A stretch of DNA of 64,000 nucleotides from Rhea pennata (taxonomy: Eukaryota > Chordata > Aves > Rheiformes > Rheidae): the NCBI RefSeq assembly GCF_028389875.1, contig NC_084669.1, forward strand, positions 29,996,567 through 30,060,566. Reading direction: 5' to 3'. Below are positions 11,701-24,115 of the stretch, piece after piece. The translations under genes were made by a program, and so were the position numbers. The notes beneath the pieces are model-generated. The model was given only the letters and a program-made list of their open reading frames with translations, was not told the DNA's origin and did no database searches. Numbering within the stretch: the first letter of the stretch is position 1; each line of letters opens with the position of its first letter.

Positions 11701-14700
11701 CTCCCGTACTTATATCTGCCTTTTCTCTGTGTGGTGTCTTCCAACATACATATGGCTTGCCCTTTTTTAAGCACTGAACAAAAAGCCCTCACCTCTGTGC
11801 ATGCAAGATCTTTAAGCATAAAGTCAAAAGCAAAATTTGGGTAACTCAAGCTTTTATTTGTATTGACTGACTTGAGTTTTTTTTGTATTGGCAAATTCGA
11901 AACTTCATTTCAAAGGCTATATACATACTTTTCATGAGGAGTGCCACAGGTAATTTAGGAAGGGTACTCAGTCTTTTGTAAACATACTGGTTAGGAATAC
12001 ATCTTACTAGTATTCCTGTCTGTTCATTAAATTTCCTTACAACATTGTGTAAGGAAATTGAGGAGAGAATTTCCTTTGAGCACATTGCTTATGCTAGCAT
12101 AAAGCTCTGCTTGTGAAGAATTTCTGTTGTACTTAAAACTTGGATAAATTACTTCTTGGTTAGCAAAAACAAACTGCAACAAAAAGCTATAGTTTTTTTA
12201 AACCTAAGGTAGTGATAAGCTGGAGTTTGGGACAGATGAGTACTGGAGATGCTTTGATTTGCTTTCTTCACACTTAAGAGTTGGAAATGATCATCAGTAT
12301 TTATCGTTAATGCTTGCTACTTGTAGCTGTGTGAAATCGTTCATCAAAAACTACTGTTTGTAGTTTTTTTTTCTTCCACAAGCATTCAAGTAATGAGTTA
12401 AGAGTAAATGGTAGAAAATATGTACAGCTTGTTTATTGGTGTTAGCTGGGGAAGCTTCCTGTCCGTAATATGATTGAATCATAGTGGAGAGACTCTAATG
12501 TCGAGTTCTGTTGCTATTGTTAGAGAGCTCTCAAAATGATGTGTGCATCTTGTGATGCCAGATAAACGTGTTCATTATGACTCAGCATTTGTGAATGGCT
12601 CAGCAGGGTACTTAATGCTTGATACACATTTTGTAGATTTTTTTTAAGCTAGTTTAAATTATGTATACCTCATTCCTTTTTTTGTAGTCAAAACATTTAT
12701 TGTTTCCATATATGCTTCCTCCATAGAGTTGATCTGTAACTAGAATTATTATAATTAGCAGTGTTTCCAAAGAATTGATTGTGGTATATCAGTGTTATGG
12801 TAGGAAAGACTTAAAAGGTCAGCCTGTTCCGCCCCCCCACCCTCAGTAAACCCATGGCAGAAGCTGCTGAGCCACACCATTATGAAACCTCCCTGGTATC
12901 TGAATCTAATAATGTACTTAATAGCTTTGATCATGTTTTTCGTTGATCTTTATTCTGGTAATGATAATTGCACAACTGTACATTACTGCTTATTTTTCAG
13001 TATTTGGCCACAGTATGTGAAAGACAGAATTCGCTCTACTTATATGTACTTTGCGGGAAGCATTGGCTTGACGGCATTGTCTGCTGTAGCAGTGAGCAGA
13101 TCTCCGGCACTCATGAGTCTTATGACGAGAGGTTCTTGGCTGGTAAGGTCATGTTAAATCTCAAGATGTTTACTGAGAAGCTGGCCCCCAAGTGTGGCAG
13201 CTGGTATCAAAAATGCAAAATATAAACTCCTCTGTAGAAGCTAAGGCAAAACTTGAGATACTAAACTCAGTAGTCCAGAGACTTGGAAGAATTCAGCTGA
13301 GCAAGGGACCCCTGGGCTCTGGAGGTGATGTTCCTAATTTTCCTTCAGCAGGCATCATAAAAGCCTTGGTAGCTACAAGTCATGGTGTTAAACTGCAGTG
13401 ATAGAAGCAGTGGGAACTGGATTTCACAGTAATACATCAGTCAAGGTCGGCAGTGACAATCACAGTAATTCCATTACGTAGGTTCAGCAGAACTGTTGAA
13501 AGCTTAAACTCCAGAGAACTAGAATGCACCCTGCTAGCTGGCTTTATCAAGTGTTATTAATGTGCTTTTCTTGGTGGGAAATGTACTGAAAGCCTTATAG
13601 GGGAATACATGGAGACTTCTGAAATACATCACCACTTTATGCAAGTATTAAACTTGTGAAATAGTGTCCATTCATAGATCCAAAGAGAACATGGTTGTAG
13701 GTATCACTGGATTTCTCAGATAGAAGTTGCTTTCAGCATGTGGAGTCATTTTAAGGACTTGAGTTTCTTAAGAGCAGTAGGCATCTTTCAAGGCTTCTGA
13801 CTGTTAGGACAGTGATTTATAGTTACATCTTTGCAAATACTGGGATCAAAAGCTTGCCCAAGTGGGTCTGGATGCCTTAGATGTAAAGACGTGTGAGTGG
13901 TATTGTATCTCCTATCTTAAATGATTCAGTAGCTTTGAGTAGCAAAACTGCAAATATTTTGGATTACTTCTTGCTTGTTTGAATTTTAAGAACAATTGCT
14001 TCCGAAGACAGGAGTGCTAATATACCAGAAGTTGAAAAGTACTGTCTTTAGTATCTGATTACATAGTGGACTTGCACCTTGTAGGTGCAGGTCACACATA
14101 ACTGGGCACACTCTTATGCATTCCTACTCCAGCCTGTGCCCTCCTGTATACCTCTTTGAAAGCTGTCTTCTGTCTTTTGCCAAGGCCAAAATGATACTGG
14201 TAATCAAATCACACAGGCAAACTGTCTATAAGATGTCTGCTGAGTACCTATGCAGTAAGTAGTGGAATGGTAATTCCAGTATCAACATAATTCTGCAGAG
14301 ATTAATTTAATAGTGAATCCTTCGTGATTAACTGGAAGCTGAACCTTTCAGATTAGATTGTTAGCTGCTGGAAAGTTCAGTTCAAAAGCAGCAGTAAAGG
14401 GAGGCAATGAGGTTTAAAAATCAGTGGCAGCAGAAGTGTGTGAACTGAATATTGGCTTTGGGTGGAGAAATGTACAAGAAAAGTAATGTTCATGTTTTGG
14501 GTACCTTTATGAGAATGAGTAAGAGGAGGTACTATGTATTTTCCGTGTTCTGTCTTGCACAAGTAGGACATTGTTGCTAGCCTATTCCTGAACTCAGATT
14601 CCTGAAAGACTGAGTAGAAGGAAAACGAAAGTTACTGCGAGCAAGGGTTTGCTCTTCTTTCAGAATTGCACTGTTAATTTATAGACTACAAGTTGGAACA

Positions 14701-15677
14701 GATTTTGGAGGAGAACAGGGACTGTGTGTCCTAATGCCAAATTGAGAAATGTAATGTTGTATTTTTACAGGCAATAGGTGCAACTTTTGCAGCTATGATT
14801 GGTGCTGGAATGTTGGTCAGGTCTATATCCTATGAAGATAGTCCAGCAGTTAAGCACCTTGCCTGGATGATGCATTCAGGTATGTGAGTTTTACTTCTCA
14901 TTATAGAGATCTGTTTCAGAGTGATGATGTTTACTTCAACAAAGCTTTGACTTCTAAACTAAATTTTAGATACTGGTTTAGGAGAGTTAGTTTTCAGAGA
15001 GACCAGTGAGAACTCCTGGATGTCAGTGAGCTTTAAGTGTCCACCACACAATTCTGATACTTCATAATCTTGTAAAAAGCCATGCTCAAGTTAAACTTGA
15101 GATACAAATATGCCCTGCTGGGTAGAACTAAATAGTTTCATAGTTGTTCTGGCTTGCTGGCCACTTTATGGGACCATAGCTTTTATAAGCATTGTTGTGT
15201 ACACTTACCATATCACCTCTTTTGTACAATGAAATTGTTCAAACACTGGAATTCTCAATTATAAGAATTGCTGCAGTGTGAAAGTCAAGTATTGCTTGGA
15301 TCAAGTTCTTCCACAAAAACATACTATTAACACTAATATTTAGCAATAGTTTTGAACTTACTGTAAAAATTTTTCTGCCCTACCTTCAAGTTGTTTGTGC
15401 AGTCTTTCCAGTATGCTGCTGCTTGACTTAATAACGCAAGAAGGAAGGTGTTGAAGCAACCTTATGCTAAGATGAACTAGCAGCTGTTCTTGCTGTTTCA
15501 TGAAGTGTCATTTTTGTGCTGCCCCTTCCACCCCACTCTCCCCCTGCAATCTTGTGAATGGATTGGTTTTATTCCTAGCAACTTTCCTAGAAAAGGAGAC
15601 TTGTTTCCTAAAGCCTCCTTTTAAGGAGAAAGGCTGGATTTTTCAGCAGGAAATTCTGTTTACTGTATGTATGAAAG

Positions 15678-15715
<38 letters not shown>

Positions 15716-18221
15716 GGTCTTAGGATGAATCTGGATAGAAGGATATTTGAAAACTGACTAGAAGCAGGGGATCTTAGTATTTAAACTTCAGCTTCTTAGA
15801 TGCATATGTGTATCAGGTGTATAAGACAGGACTACAGATCAGTTTCTTACTGAAGGTATTAGCTACTTCAGGTAATAGAGGCTTTCATTTTTTTGATCTA
15901 TTTTGCCAAAAACAATTTATGATTCAGGAACAATGAATGTAAGGCAGTGAAATCGTATTTGTCTCTCTGGAGCTAAAGATTTTTATCAGCTGAGAGGAAA
16001 TTTAGTCTGATATTAATGTAACAGATGGAGGTTTCATACAAGACATCAGTGAAAAGTCCAGCTTTTGCTTAACTATTTCTTGTAGCAGAACTTTGTCCTG
16101 CTTTTCAGTTTTGAGTGTTCTGTGGCTATTGTGTAGCTGATGAGTCTGTGCAAAGTATCTTTTCATTAACTGTGTTTTGAATGGATCGATATGCTGGCTG
16201 GTACTAAAGCTTTATTCCACAGACCACCTCCCTGGAGTATTCCCTAAAGCTAAATGAAAGTAGGTCACTTATTTTAAGATTGCTAGTCTATCATGTCTTC
16301 ATACTGTTTAGATAGATACACAGTCAAGTCTGGTGGTATTTTTGTCATGTAAGTGGTATAGCTTGAGCCCCACACTATCTGACTGAGAAAACATGGTTTT
16401 GGCAGGCGGAGTCTTCAACTGAACTGTTCCTAATGAGTTTTGTTTTGTTTCTCTTTGACTAGGTGTGATGGGTGCAGTGGTGGCTCCTCTGGCCTTCTTG
16501 GGTGGTCCTCTGCTGATCAGAGCTGCCTGGTATACAGCTGGAATTGTTGGAGGGCTCTCGACTGTGGCCATGTGTGCCCCGAGTGAAAAATTTCTGAATA
16601 TGGGAGGACCACTTGGAATAGGCTTAGGCTTTGTTCTTGCCTCTTCAATTGGTAAAATACTGTTTTGATACTGTCCCCAATTAAGGTTTGCCTTAAATAG
16701 CATTTGTAAGTCTAGCATAGCAGAAGATACTATGTTAAATCTTGTGTTGGAAGCAAACTGTGTAGTTGAAAATGTAGAACTACAATTCTGGCCAATATTA
16801 ATTTGACAAATGGCTGATAGTGGTAGCTTCTATTTTTGGCTGCTGTGGGTGGGTAACTAGGGAAGGTAGTAAGCGTGAGCTTAGCTTCAGATCCACTCAT
16901 TCTCCCTTCTGTGTTGCTGGGTGTTGTTGTATAAAAGTCACAGAGGCAGAACTACTTTCATATAAAGAAAAGTACATGATTCCCTAGAGTGCTTAAAAGT
17001 ACTACATCAACTCATATATGCCTTATCTGCAGCTGTTGTGTGCTGGTGTGTGAAAGCTGCTGGTGTGCAAATGCACTACAAACTGTTCAGAATTTTTGAG
17101 TACTCCTTGAAAAATATTTGCTGTAATAGCTGAGGTTTGACCTTATCCAGAGTAGCAGAGATGCTTACAGTAGCTTTTGTTTAATTCTTGTACATGTCCT
17201 TTTAGGATCCATGTTCTTGCCTCCTACATCTGCTTTTGGTGCTGGCTTGTATTCAGTAGCTGTTTATGGTGGATTGATACTCTTTGGCATGTTCCTGCTG
17301 TATGATACCCAGCACGTTATCAAGCGTGCAGAGACTATTCCGTACTATGGAGTAGCTAAATACGATCCAATCAATGCGTAAGTATTCTGTGTTAGCACAA
17401 AGCTGGTCTCGGTGTCTATATTTGCTTCAAATAGTATGGAAGTATGCTTTCAAAAAAAGAAACAAAAAACCTTATATTTTGTTAAACTGTGCAAAAATGT
17501 ATTGTTGCAAAATGTGACAAATTGTGAGGTTTTAAAATAAAATGTGGAAATAGCTGCCTGAAGTTAAAACAAAGCATCTGCCTGACACTAGAGAAACATG
17601 ATTAAATGTTACGTGCCTCCAACAATATTAACTTTTTTAGAACACGTTTTTCTACTCAGAAGGGAATTTTTATAGCTGCTCTCTGAAAATACCTGTCAAT
17701 ATCACCTCAAACAAGGCATGTTAACTCTTTTGTAGTAAGAGTAAGTATAAGTCTTATTAAGCAAGTAGCTTCCTTGCTATAGGTGTTGTCTTTCTCATCT
17801 TAGGTGAATTGTTTACTTCCTCTGATTTCTGATCATTAAAGTGCAATAATACTACTGATATTTAAAAATGCTTGGAGGTGAGCAGCTGGAAGTACAGCAT
17901 AAAAGCTGAGGGCTACTATTTGAATGGTATGATGTCTGTCAGGGCTTTAGCAAGTGTCTTTTATTGGTAAACTTTTGATTAAAACAAGGTATAGGTTTTG
18001 TATACCAAGTGCAGAGGACGCAGCACAGTTGAGTTTTGTCACAGGCCCTTAAGGGAGGCTTTTAACAATGAACTGTAATGGTGTGAGGCACCAAATACTA
18101 CTTCTAGATTAACCTTAATTTCCTGTTTCTTAGGTGCCTGCGTATCTACACAGATACACTGAACATCTTCATTCGGGTGGCCACCATGCTTGCCACTGGT
18201 GGAAGTGCCAGGAGAAAGTAA
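8638..18221 (+). CDS. GHITM: GHITM (TMBIM5/MICS1), mitochondrial inner-membrane protein
   Basis: Eight coding exons join in frame to 346 residues (human 345): 8638-8766, 10463-10562, 11544-11655, 13001-13142, 14771-14879, 16463-16651, 17206-17377, 18134-18221. The product belongs to the BAX-inhibitor-1/TMBIM family. Known roles are cristae organisation, cytochrome c retention and mitochondrial Ca2+/H+ exchange in the inner membrane. Residues 1 to about 60 are basic, Arg/Ser-rich and almost free of acidic residues, as expected of a mitochondrial presequence; the start MLAARLVCLRTL matches the human protein. A hydrophobic segment follows at about 83-103 and roughly seven more come after. The family C-terminal block YDPINA...DTLNIF is present at about 313-328, and the protein ends in basic ARRK. 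The start is the first ATG of exon 2 (CAACCATGC). No frame breaks or missing segments were seen. The long minus-strand ORF opposite exon 7 is a shadow. Confidence 0.97.
8767..10462 (+). other. GHITM: GHITM intron 2
   Basis: AT-rich intron. Apart from the second 74-bp repeat copy I see no gene, RNA or repeat family here. The same holds for the intron at 7160-8600 except for its own repeat copy. Confidence 0.6.
9141..9214 (+). repeat. 74-bp direct repeat, copy 2 (GHITM intron 2)
   Basis: Second copy of 8455-8528. Here GTACTG and CAGTAC pair around a CTAT/ATAG inner stem, so the right half can fold as a small hairpin. Confidence 0.95.
10463..10562 (+). CDS. GHITM: GHITM coding exon 2
   Basis: Acceptor CTAACAG|TGTTAT and donor AAAG|GTAGAG; ends in phase 1. 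It encodes the basic block with GVRRGKIGQEIK, aligned with human GIRRGRTGQELK. Confidence 0.95.
11544..11655 (+). CDS. GHITM: GHITM coding exon 3
   Basis: Acceptor CATACAG and donor CTGT|GTAAGA. It encodes the first membrane segment VVAGGAAVGLGALCYYG. Confidence 0.97.
13001..13142 (+). CDS. GHITM: GHITM coding exon 4
   Basis: Acceptor TTTTTCAG and donor CTG|GTAAGG. It encodes IWPQYVKDRI, nearly identical to human, and the second membrane segment. Confidence 0.97.
14771..14879 (+). CDS. GHITM: GHITM coding exon 5
   Basis: Acceptor TTTTTACAG and donor TCAG|GTATGT. It encodes AIGATFAAMIGAGMLVRSI and HLAWMMHS. Confidence 0.97.
15681..15714 (+). repeat. Poly-T tract (34 T)
   Basis: Uninterrupted T run in GHITM intron 6, with no retroposed sequence visible beside it. 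Confidence 0.95.
16463..16651 (+). CDS. GHITM: GHITM coding exon 6
   Basis: Acceptor TTTGACTAG and donor ATTG|GTAAAA. It encodes GVMGAVVAPL and AAWYTAGIVGGLSTVAMCAP, the most conserved part of the protein. Confidence 0.97.
17206..17377 (+). CDS. GHITM: GHITM coding exon 7
   Basis: Acceptor CCTTTTAG and donor ATGC|GTAAGT. It encodes MFLPPTSAFGAGLYSVAVYG, LLYDTQHVIKRAE and the start of the YDPIN block. Confidence 0.97.
18134..18221 (+). CDS. GHITM: GHITM last coding exon with stop
   Basis: Acceptor TTTCTTAG. It encodes LRIYTDTLNIFIRVATMLA, then a basic tail, with TAA at 18219-18221. Confidence 0.97.
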
Positions 18222-18289
18222 ATCAAGACTCCTCTCTGCAACTATCTGAAAGATCCAACTTCTAGGTTATCTGCCCAGTGCATATACTA

Positions 18290-18295
18290 AATAAA
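18290..18295 (+). terminator. GHITM: GHITM polyadenylation signal
   Basis: AATAAA lies 69 nt after the stop codon and is followed by a GT-rich stretch, giving a short 3' UTR. Further AATAAA copies downstream (for example 19388-19393) could serve longer isoforms. Confidence 0.8.
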
Positions 18296-18725
18296 AATTC
18301 GTGGGTACAAGCAGTCTTGCTGCAGGAGTCAGAAGTTTAAAGCATCTTAGCAAATTATTCTTGGTTCAGTGCAATGTGATTCAGACTTGATAGTTTTTCC
18401 TCAAACTCTTTTCAGTTTTGTGTTTAAAATAGTGAGAACTGCTCCTAAGTGTACATTATTTTGGGAAAGTAATTTATTTTTAATATATGGAGTAAAATAA
18501 TTAGTCAGCTTTTTAGTGGACTTGACAGCAGTTAGTTTCCTTTTTACTGTAACTGCTTAGTAAAAGGAAATAATCTGTAAAGTGTTATCCCTTATGCAAA
18601 TAGCGACAAAAGCTACTTCAGGAAATGCTGTTGAGATAAAACATGTTTTCAGTTAAGATTGTGTAAAATGATCTTCTAGTGACACATGAAGAACTGAACA
18701 AACTGGATACAGCACTATCCAGTTG

Positions 18726-21700
18726 ATGCCTTCTGGGCAGAAACTTCAGAAACGCTTAACTGTTAGAAATCCATTGGCCTGCATGGATGAGGTGACCAAA
18801 AATAGAAAGGGGACAGGAAGAGGAAACTATGCAGCATCTGTTCTGTATGAAAACTTCAGTCTTTCTGAAGCACATATGGAAACTACTTGTAGTTTTGGCA
18901 ACTAGACATGAATTTTCATGTTAACTGGGTATAATAGTAGCTAAGTTCTTCTGATACTAGAATTCTCAAACACTGAATAGTGCTAGAGGGCTCTTTTCCA
19001 GTGATTAGATTTCAATATTGCAGGTGAAGCACGGTCTTACGGAAGAACTCCCAGCGCTCAGCTTCTTTCACAAGCTCATACAGTTGGCACTGAGAGGGGC
19101 AATTGAGGATGTCCTGTTGTAAACCCAAGTATCATAAATTTACCATACTATTATAGTCTTTCCTTCCTCTGTTTTAACTCTTCTTCAGATTGGTATATTT
19201 AGCTGAGTCTAAAATGTTCCCTATCAGTGATGTTGACTTGACGTTAACAAATACCTGCCAAACTCTGTTGCTGTATGTTGGAATAAGAGGTGAGTTCTTG
19301 GGCACAAGGAAACTTGGAGCAAATGTCAACAACTCAAACTTTCATTTTCTGATAAATATGCTATGCTCATGTATTGACTTGTGGAACAATAAAAATCTAG
19401 CCTCACGAGTTTACTGCTTACTTCTGTGTTAATGGAAGTCTTTCATTACCCTGCACAAATAATCTGGTTTTAGAGTGCTAATACATATGTCTCTAAAGAA
19501 TCCACGAAGATGACTTCCAGTTTCAGTGGCTATTTGGGGTGTTTCCCAGACAAAGATGCTGATCAATGCTTGCTTGAAGTGGCCCAGTAAGTGTGACTTG
19601 TTGGGTACTGACTGCAGCCAGTGCTGCTTTTGTCTGTAGTATGCCGCAGTATTTCTACAGCCTTGGATCCTAAGGGAGGAGCAGTAGATTGTGAAGGACC
19701 TTGTGACAACTCTTTTTTTGTCCGTAACACCATCTAACTTCTGATGCTTTTACAGCTGAAAGAATCTCTGTAGTACTTTGGAGGAAGACGTTTCTGGATC
19801 ATGTCAAGTGTAAGTAGACTGAAGGGTTTATCTCTTCAAGCAATTTCTTAATGCTTAATCAAATTACAAATACTGTTGCTGTAACTGAACACAGCAGTGT
19901 GCTTGTCCTGAAATTCTGTCTTGCAGTGAAATTCTCATATCTGTGCAGATACTTAAAGTCTGGGGAAAGTACTTTTTTCTGAATTGAGGACAAAGCTTTC
20001 AGAGATTGACTGTGTGAACCAAGAGGAGGTTTCTGGATTGTTTGAAACGGTGAGGTGTAGAACTGGTTTAGCGAGGGAAAACAGTTTGGAGCAACAAGAG
20101 GTGTAGTACCTTTTAAGAGACCAATAAGTCAAATAGTGTCTGAAAAAGCACTAGCACTAATGTTATTTTGAAAAGGAGTGTGTGTGTAGAAGAACAGACT
20201 TAAGAATTATTTCTTTATACATGCAGTCCTAAGTGCAGAATTAAGATTTATTTTGTCAGTTAAGACAGCTCTGACGTAAGGAGTGATCAAAATCTAAAAT
20301 AGAGTGCTTTGAGATGAGCACAAGAACAGATGCCTGTTTTTTCCTAAGGGTGAAAGATGAGGGAGAGCTTCTGTCTGAGAGCTTGCTGTTGTGCTTTTCT
20401 ACTTGGTGCTGCTCTATTGGAGTGTAAACTTTGAAAAAAGTGAAATTTTCTAAAGTTATATCAATTAGACCTAACTAGGTCACTGTTGTTTTAGGAATTT
20501 TATTTTGCATTTCTTGCTAAAGAATGGAGAGTTACAACTGTAAAACTGAATTTTAACTTGGGAGACTTTCAAGACTGTATTAAGATGCATGAAGTATGTC
20601 TTACTGAGCAACTTGAGTAGAAAATGCAGCTGAGGAAGAACGCCACTGTTTGTTTCTATCTTTCAGCCTTCCTTCCAACCACTGAGTAGTTTCAGAAAGA
20701 AATGAGATGTTTTAGATCTTACAACATCTGATGTGTAAAAAATGGCCCTGCAACTAGACTGTCCAATTTTAGTGCTGTTACGAGTGGCCCTACAAATTGG
20801 GAAGGGGAAAAATGTTGGTCAACAGTAGGTAAAAATTCAGAAATCAAAGCTAAGGTGTGAATGTGTATACTTTCTCTGAAGATGCTACTTTTTTTGCCCT
20901 TGGGGTGCTGTTCACTTTTTTGACAGTTGGCTATAAAGTCACAGAAACTTCTTTTTGCCCTTTGATTCAGTCTCTTGTCTCAGATCAAAGAGGGTTATGC
21001 ATAATTGTATTCCCTTATTGACTGCTAGTAGAGACCTATATTAGATTTGCAGGGAACTCTTAAATAATTGCTTTAAGCTTAAAGAGAACGAGAGAAATTG
21101 GTTACAAAACCAAGCAAGACAGAATGTTTTCATGGTTTCCGCTGTTTCAAGTAAATAACAAACTATGTATTTAAAGAAAACGGTTTTCATGTTAGATGTT
21201 AAGAAGCTCAGTAGTGAGGAAAAAGTTTAAGCAGTTAATTTAAATTTTTAAAAGTTTAAGCTTAACTGTCAAATACAGGAGAAAGTTATGTGTTTTTATA
21301 TAAGTATAGCAAAAAAGTTTCATTAGCCAGAAGCAGTTTATTAAAATCACAGTAAAATAGGGCAGAATTTGGGAACGCTGCTTGGGAGAGGGGCGGGGGA
21401 GGAACAGGCCTTCAAAACTCACTACATGTTACCAGGAAATACAGTTGGTTTCCTATTGCGAGAAGTCTTTAAGTCAAGTTTGGACCTCATAGTAAAATGT
21501 GAGGTCCAGGTACAGTGTTTAAGAAGCAGCTTTTTTTTTTTTTTTTTTTTTTTTTTTCCCCAGGAGTTAAACAGGAAGTTGTACTGAATGGTTGAGTTAC
21601 GGCCTTTCTTAAGCTTGAAATGTAAAATTCCTTACAGAAACTGCAAAGCAGACGCACTTGAGGGTCTGTTTCGTCTCATAGCTGAAGCAACATCTGTCAG

Positions 21701-21733
21701 AACCACTTGTTGGCTTGGACTGGAGTCGCCTTC
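18726..21733 (+). CDS. Candidate 5' exons of an unrecognised gene
   Basis: Segments: 18726-18791 (possible start), 19024-19118, 19189-19289, 19499-19586, 19763-19807, 19989-20102, 20349-20423, 21638-21733. With splice phases 0, 2, 1, 2, 2, 2, 2, 2 they form one frame that leads into the exons at 24116-30716. The best segments are 19189-19289 (very strong pyrimidine tract, donor AGAG|GTGAGT) and 21638-21733 (acceptor CCTTACAG, donor TTC|GTGAGT). Encoded pieces such as LALRGAIEDVLLLVYLAES and DALEGLFRLIAEATS are helical in character. Weak points: the 18726 start has a poor Kozak context; the 19763 acceptor lies 8 nt beyond a better one that breaks frame; and the 19807 (GTGTAA) and 20102 (GTAGTA) donors are poor. 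The splice sites were chosen to keep frame. No family recognised. The segment could instead be longer GHITM 3' UTR or non-coding RNA. Confidence 0.35.
21531..21557 (+). repeat. Poly-T tract (27 T)
   Basis: Preceded at about 21481-21507 by a perfect 9-bp inverted repeat, TGGACCTCA opposite TGAGGTCCA. Confidence 0.9.
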
Positions 21734-24115
21734 GTGAGTTACGAAGGAAGAACAGGGAGAGGAAGAAAAGTGGGTTGTTTTTTCTTTGTTTCTGTTCTCT
21801 CCTCTAAAGGCAGTGAAAGTGGGAATTTGTGCTCTATGGTGACAGTGAATTCGATCACAGTAGTAGTTCATACCAATGTGAAGGTGGACAGGGAAGTATG
21901 CTGTGATTCCAGCTTGATTAGTCCAAGGTGGTAGGACCTGTCAGGAGCAATATGTGGTTTTGGGTTTGTTTTGCCTATTGTGTTACTTCTGATGTACAGT
22001 GACACAGAGTTTATGGCTACCCATTATAACATTCCCTCTTAGTTCCACTGCCCGTGATGGCACTTGAACAGCCTGGTGCTGAATTCAAATAGGGCAGATA
22101 ATCTGCCCTCACTTTGGGGGTGGCAGTTGAAGGATGTCGGGATTCATCCCTCCTCAGGTTCTTAACTGCAAGTGAAGGCTTATGTGGCCAGACTGCTTCC
22201 AAAACACTGGCTTGAGTTAATCCTGTCCACAATGCCTGCAGAAAGTTCTTCTGTAGCCTCTTGGTTTTCAAAGGGACTGCCATGTAATTAGTGTATTTTG
22301 AAAAGAGGGAAAAAAAAGAAAAAGAGTGTAGGGGTGCTGCCTACCTAATTGAGGCTTTGTGCAGTGTATCCTGCATGTGCCCTTGGGCACAGGAATGTGT
22401 GTGTGGGGGTGTTGCATGGTTGGGCAGCAGGGTGGAGGTGTGTGTTGGTGGGGGGCAGTACTTCCCTTGGTAGAGGGCATGCAAGTTGGACAGGGGCTTG
22501 CTGAAAGTAGAGTAGTTCCAGCAGAAACAGGTTGGGGAGAGTGAGGACCTGCTTCATTGCAAGGTTCCATTTGTGGTTTGGGGAATTGAAGAGTAATTAA
22601 AAATCTGTTTTAAATTCAATCTAGGATAAGATGGGAGAAGCAGAAAGGCAGAAAACATTGAGCAAGCTGGAAATGGAAGACTAGTAGCAATGAACTAGTG
22701 TCATCTCCAGAGTCACTAAGAAGGAAAAGTGCAACAAGGTCAAAGAATGTGTAAGTTTAAAAGTGCGTCAGGAGAGGGATTGGGGACAAGGGATTCAATT
22801 AAAACACAAATTACTGTAAAGTAAGCAAATCTGACTTCAGAGTCTATTACCTAGAAGTCTGAGATACAATAGCCTTTTTGTGGAAGCCTTTGTTTTATGA
22901 AAGTAGCAGCAAATGTTTTATTACACCTTTGCAGTTGAAAAGAGGTTGTTGTTGATTTCCGTGATGAGCATGGGGCTAGGAATTAAGTACAAAAGGAAGA
23001 TTTTCAGTCATCCAGGGATCTAAGGGATGCATCCTTAGATTCATGTTGCTAACACTTTGTTCAAAAGTCAAAGCATGTCTGTCATGTAAAAAGTAGTTTG
23101 AGTTCTTATGATTAAGATATGTTCAAGGCTTCTTTTCTTGCAATTGCATTGGTAAGAGACTGAATGAACTCAAAAATGTAATTTTTGTGTAGTCATTTCT
23201 GGAGACAATATGTCAAAATATTACAGGTTTCATCAATCTTGTATGGTAGAATAGTAGTATAATTCTAATGGTAGAAGCTCATGCCATTATAAGGAAAACC
23301 TGTGCTTTACATGTGAGAGCGTTCTCTAAGCAGGTTGAAACAGCTGCTTGCAGCATGAGGAAAACAAAACAGTTGGCGCAAAAGATCTTGTTAAATTTAG
23401 TGATAAATAAAAACTCTAACTTTGGAGTTGTGGGAAAGTAGGAAGCATTAAGAAATTCCAGGGTACAAAGTTCATTTAATTCAGCTTAGACAAATTATGA
23501 ATCATTGTAGTTCTATAGGAGTATATGCTGAACTTCCTCTTGAAAGGGTACGAATTGTAGAAACTGCAGACTGTGTAGTTGTATTTATTCTCTATTAGAA
23601 AGAGGTAATAATGACAGTGTCTGGGATATAGTAACGTGTAAAAACTGGAGTAAAGAGCAAAACCCAAGTAACTTCTCTTTAAGTTTATGGTAAGTTGAGA
23701 ATCACTTCAGACTGTCCTGGAGCAGGGTGTAAAACCTTTTTCTCTTTTTCCACAGAGCTTTTACAGCAAATCAATAGTAACTTCCTGAGTCTGTGCCTTG
23801 TAATTAATCCTTCGGTATAACTGGCATCTGACATGCCTTTGAGACTCGTGTACTTTGTTCACTGTTGCAAGTTGTGCATATTTATCCTTCTCATAACGAG
23901 TCATTCTTTTGGATGGTTTTGCACTATTAGGTGAGGTTTGTAGCTGCATTTATTCTGCTTGTTTATAACTTTCCTCCTACAGGCGAGGTGCTTAAGCTGT
24001 TTTAACAACTTTGTCCCCACTTCCCCCATGTTTTTGTGTGTAATTTCTATTCTCTCTCATCTTTCAAGGCGGGATGAGGCCAATTTATTATCATGGTAGC
24101 TGTTGGCCTCTGAAG
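21734..24115 (+). other. Intron of the candidate gene with alternative exon-like segments
   Basis: At 21809 a very strong acceptor (TTCTCTCCTCTAAAG) opens a frame reading NLCSMVTVNSITVVVHTNV to about 21886. At 23756 another (CTCTTTTTCCACAG) opens LLQQINSNFLSLCLVINPS. Neither fits the main chain in phase. The minus strand of 23761-23949 is also open with a charged, coding-like composition. These may be alternative exons, exons of an antisense gene, or chance. Confidence 0.3.

Larger units (their letters stand above)
10563..17205 (+). other. GHITM: GHITM introns 3 to 7
   Basis: The introns at 10563-11543, 11656-13000, 13143-14770, 14880-16462 and 16652-17205 hold no ORF or RNA gene that I can support. 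A 34-base poly-T run lies at 15681-15714. Confidence 0.6.
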
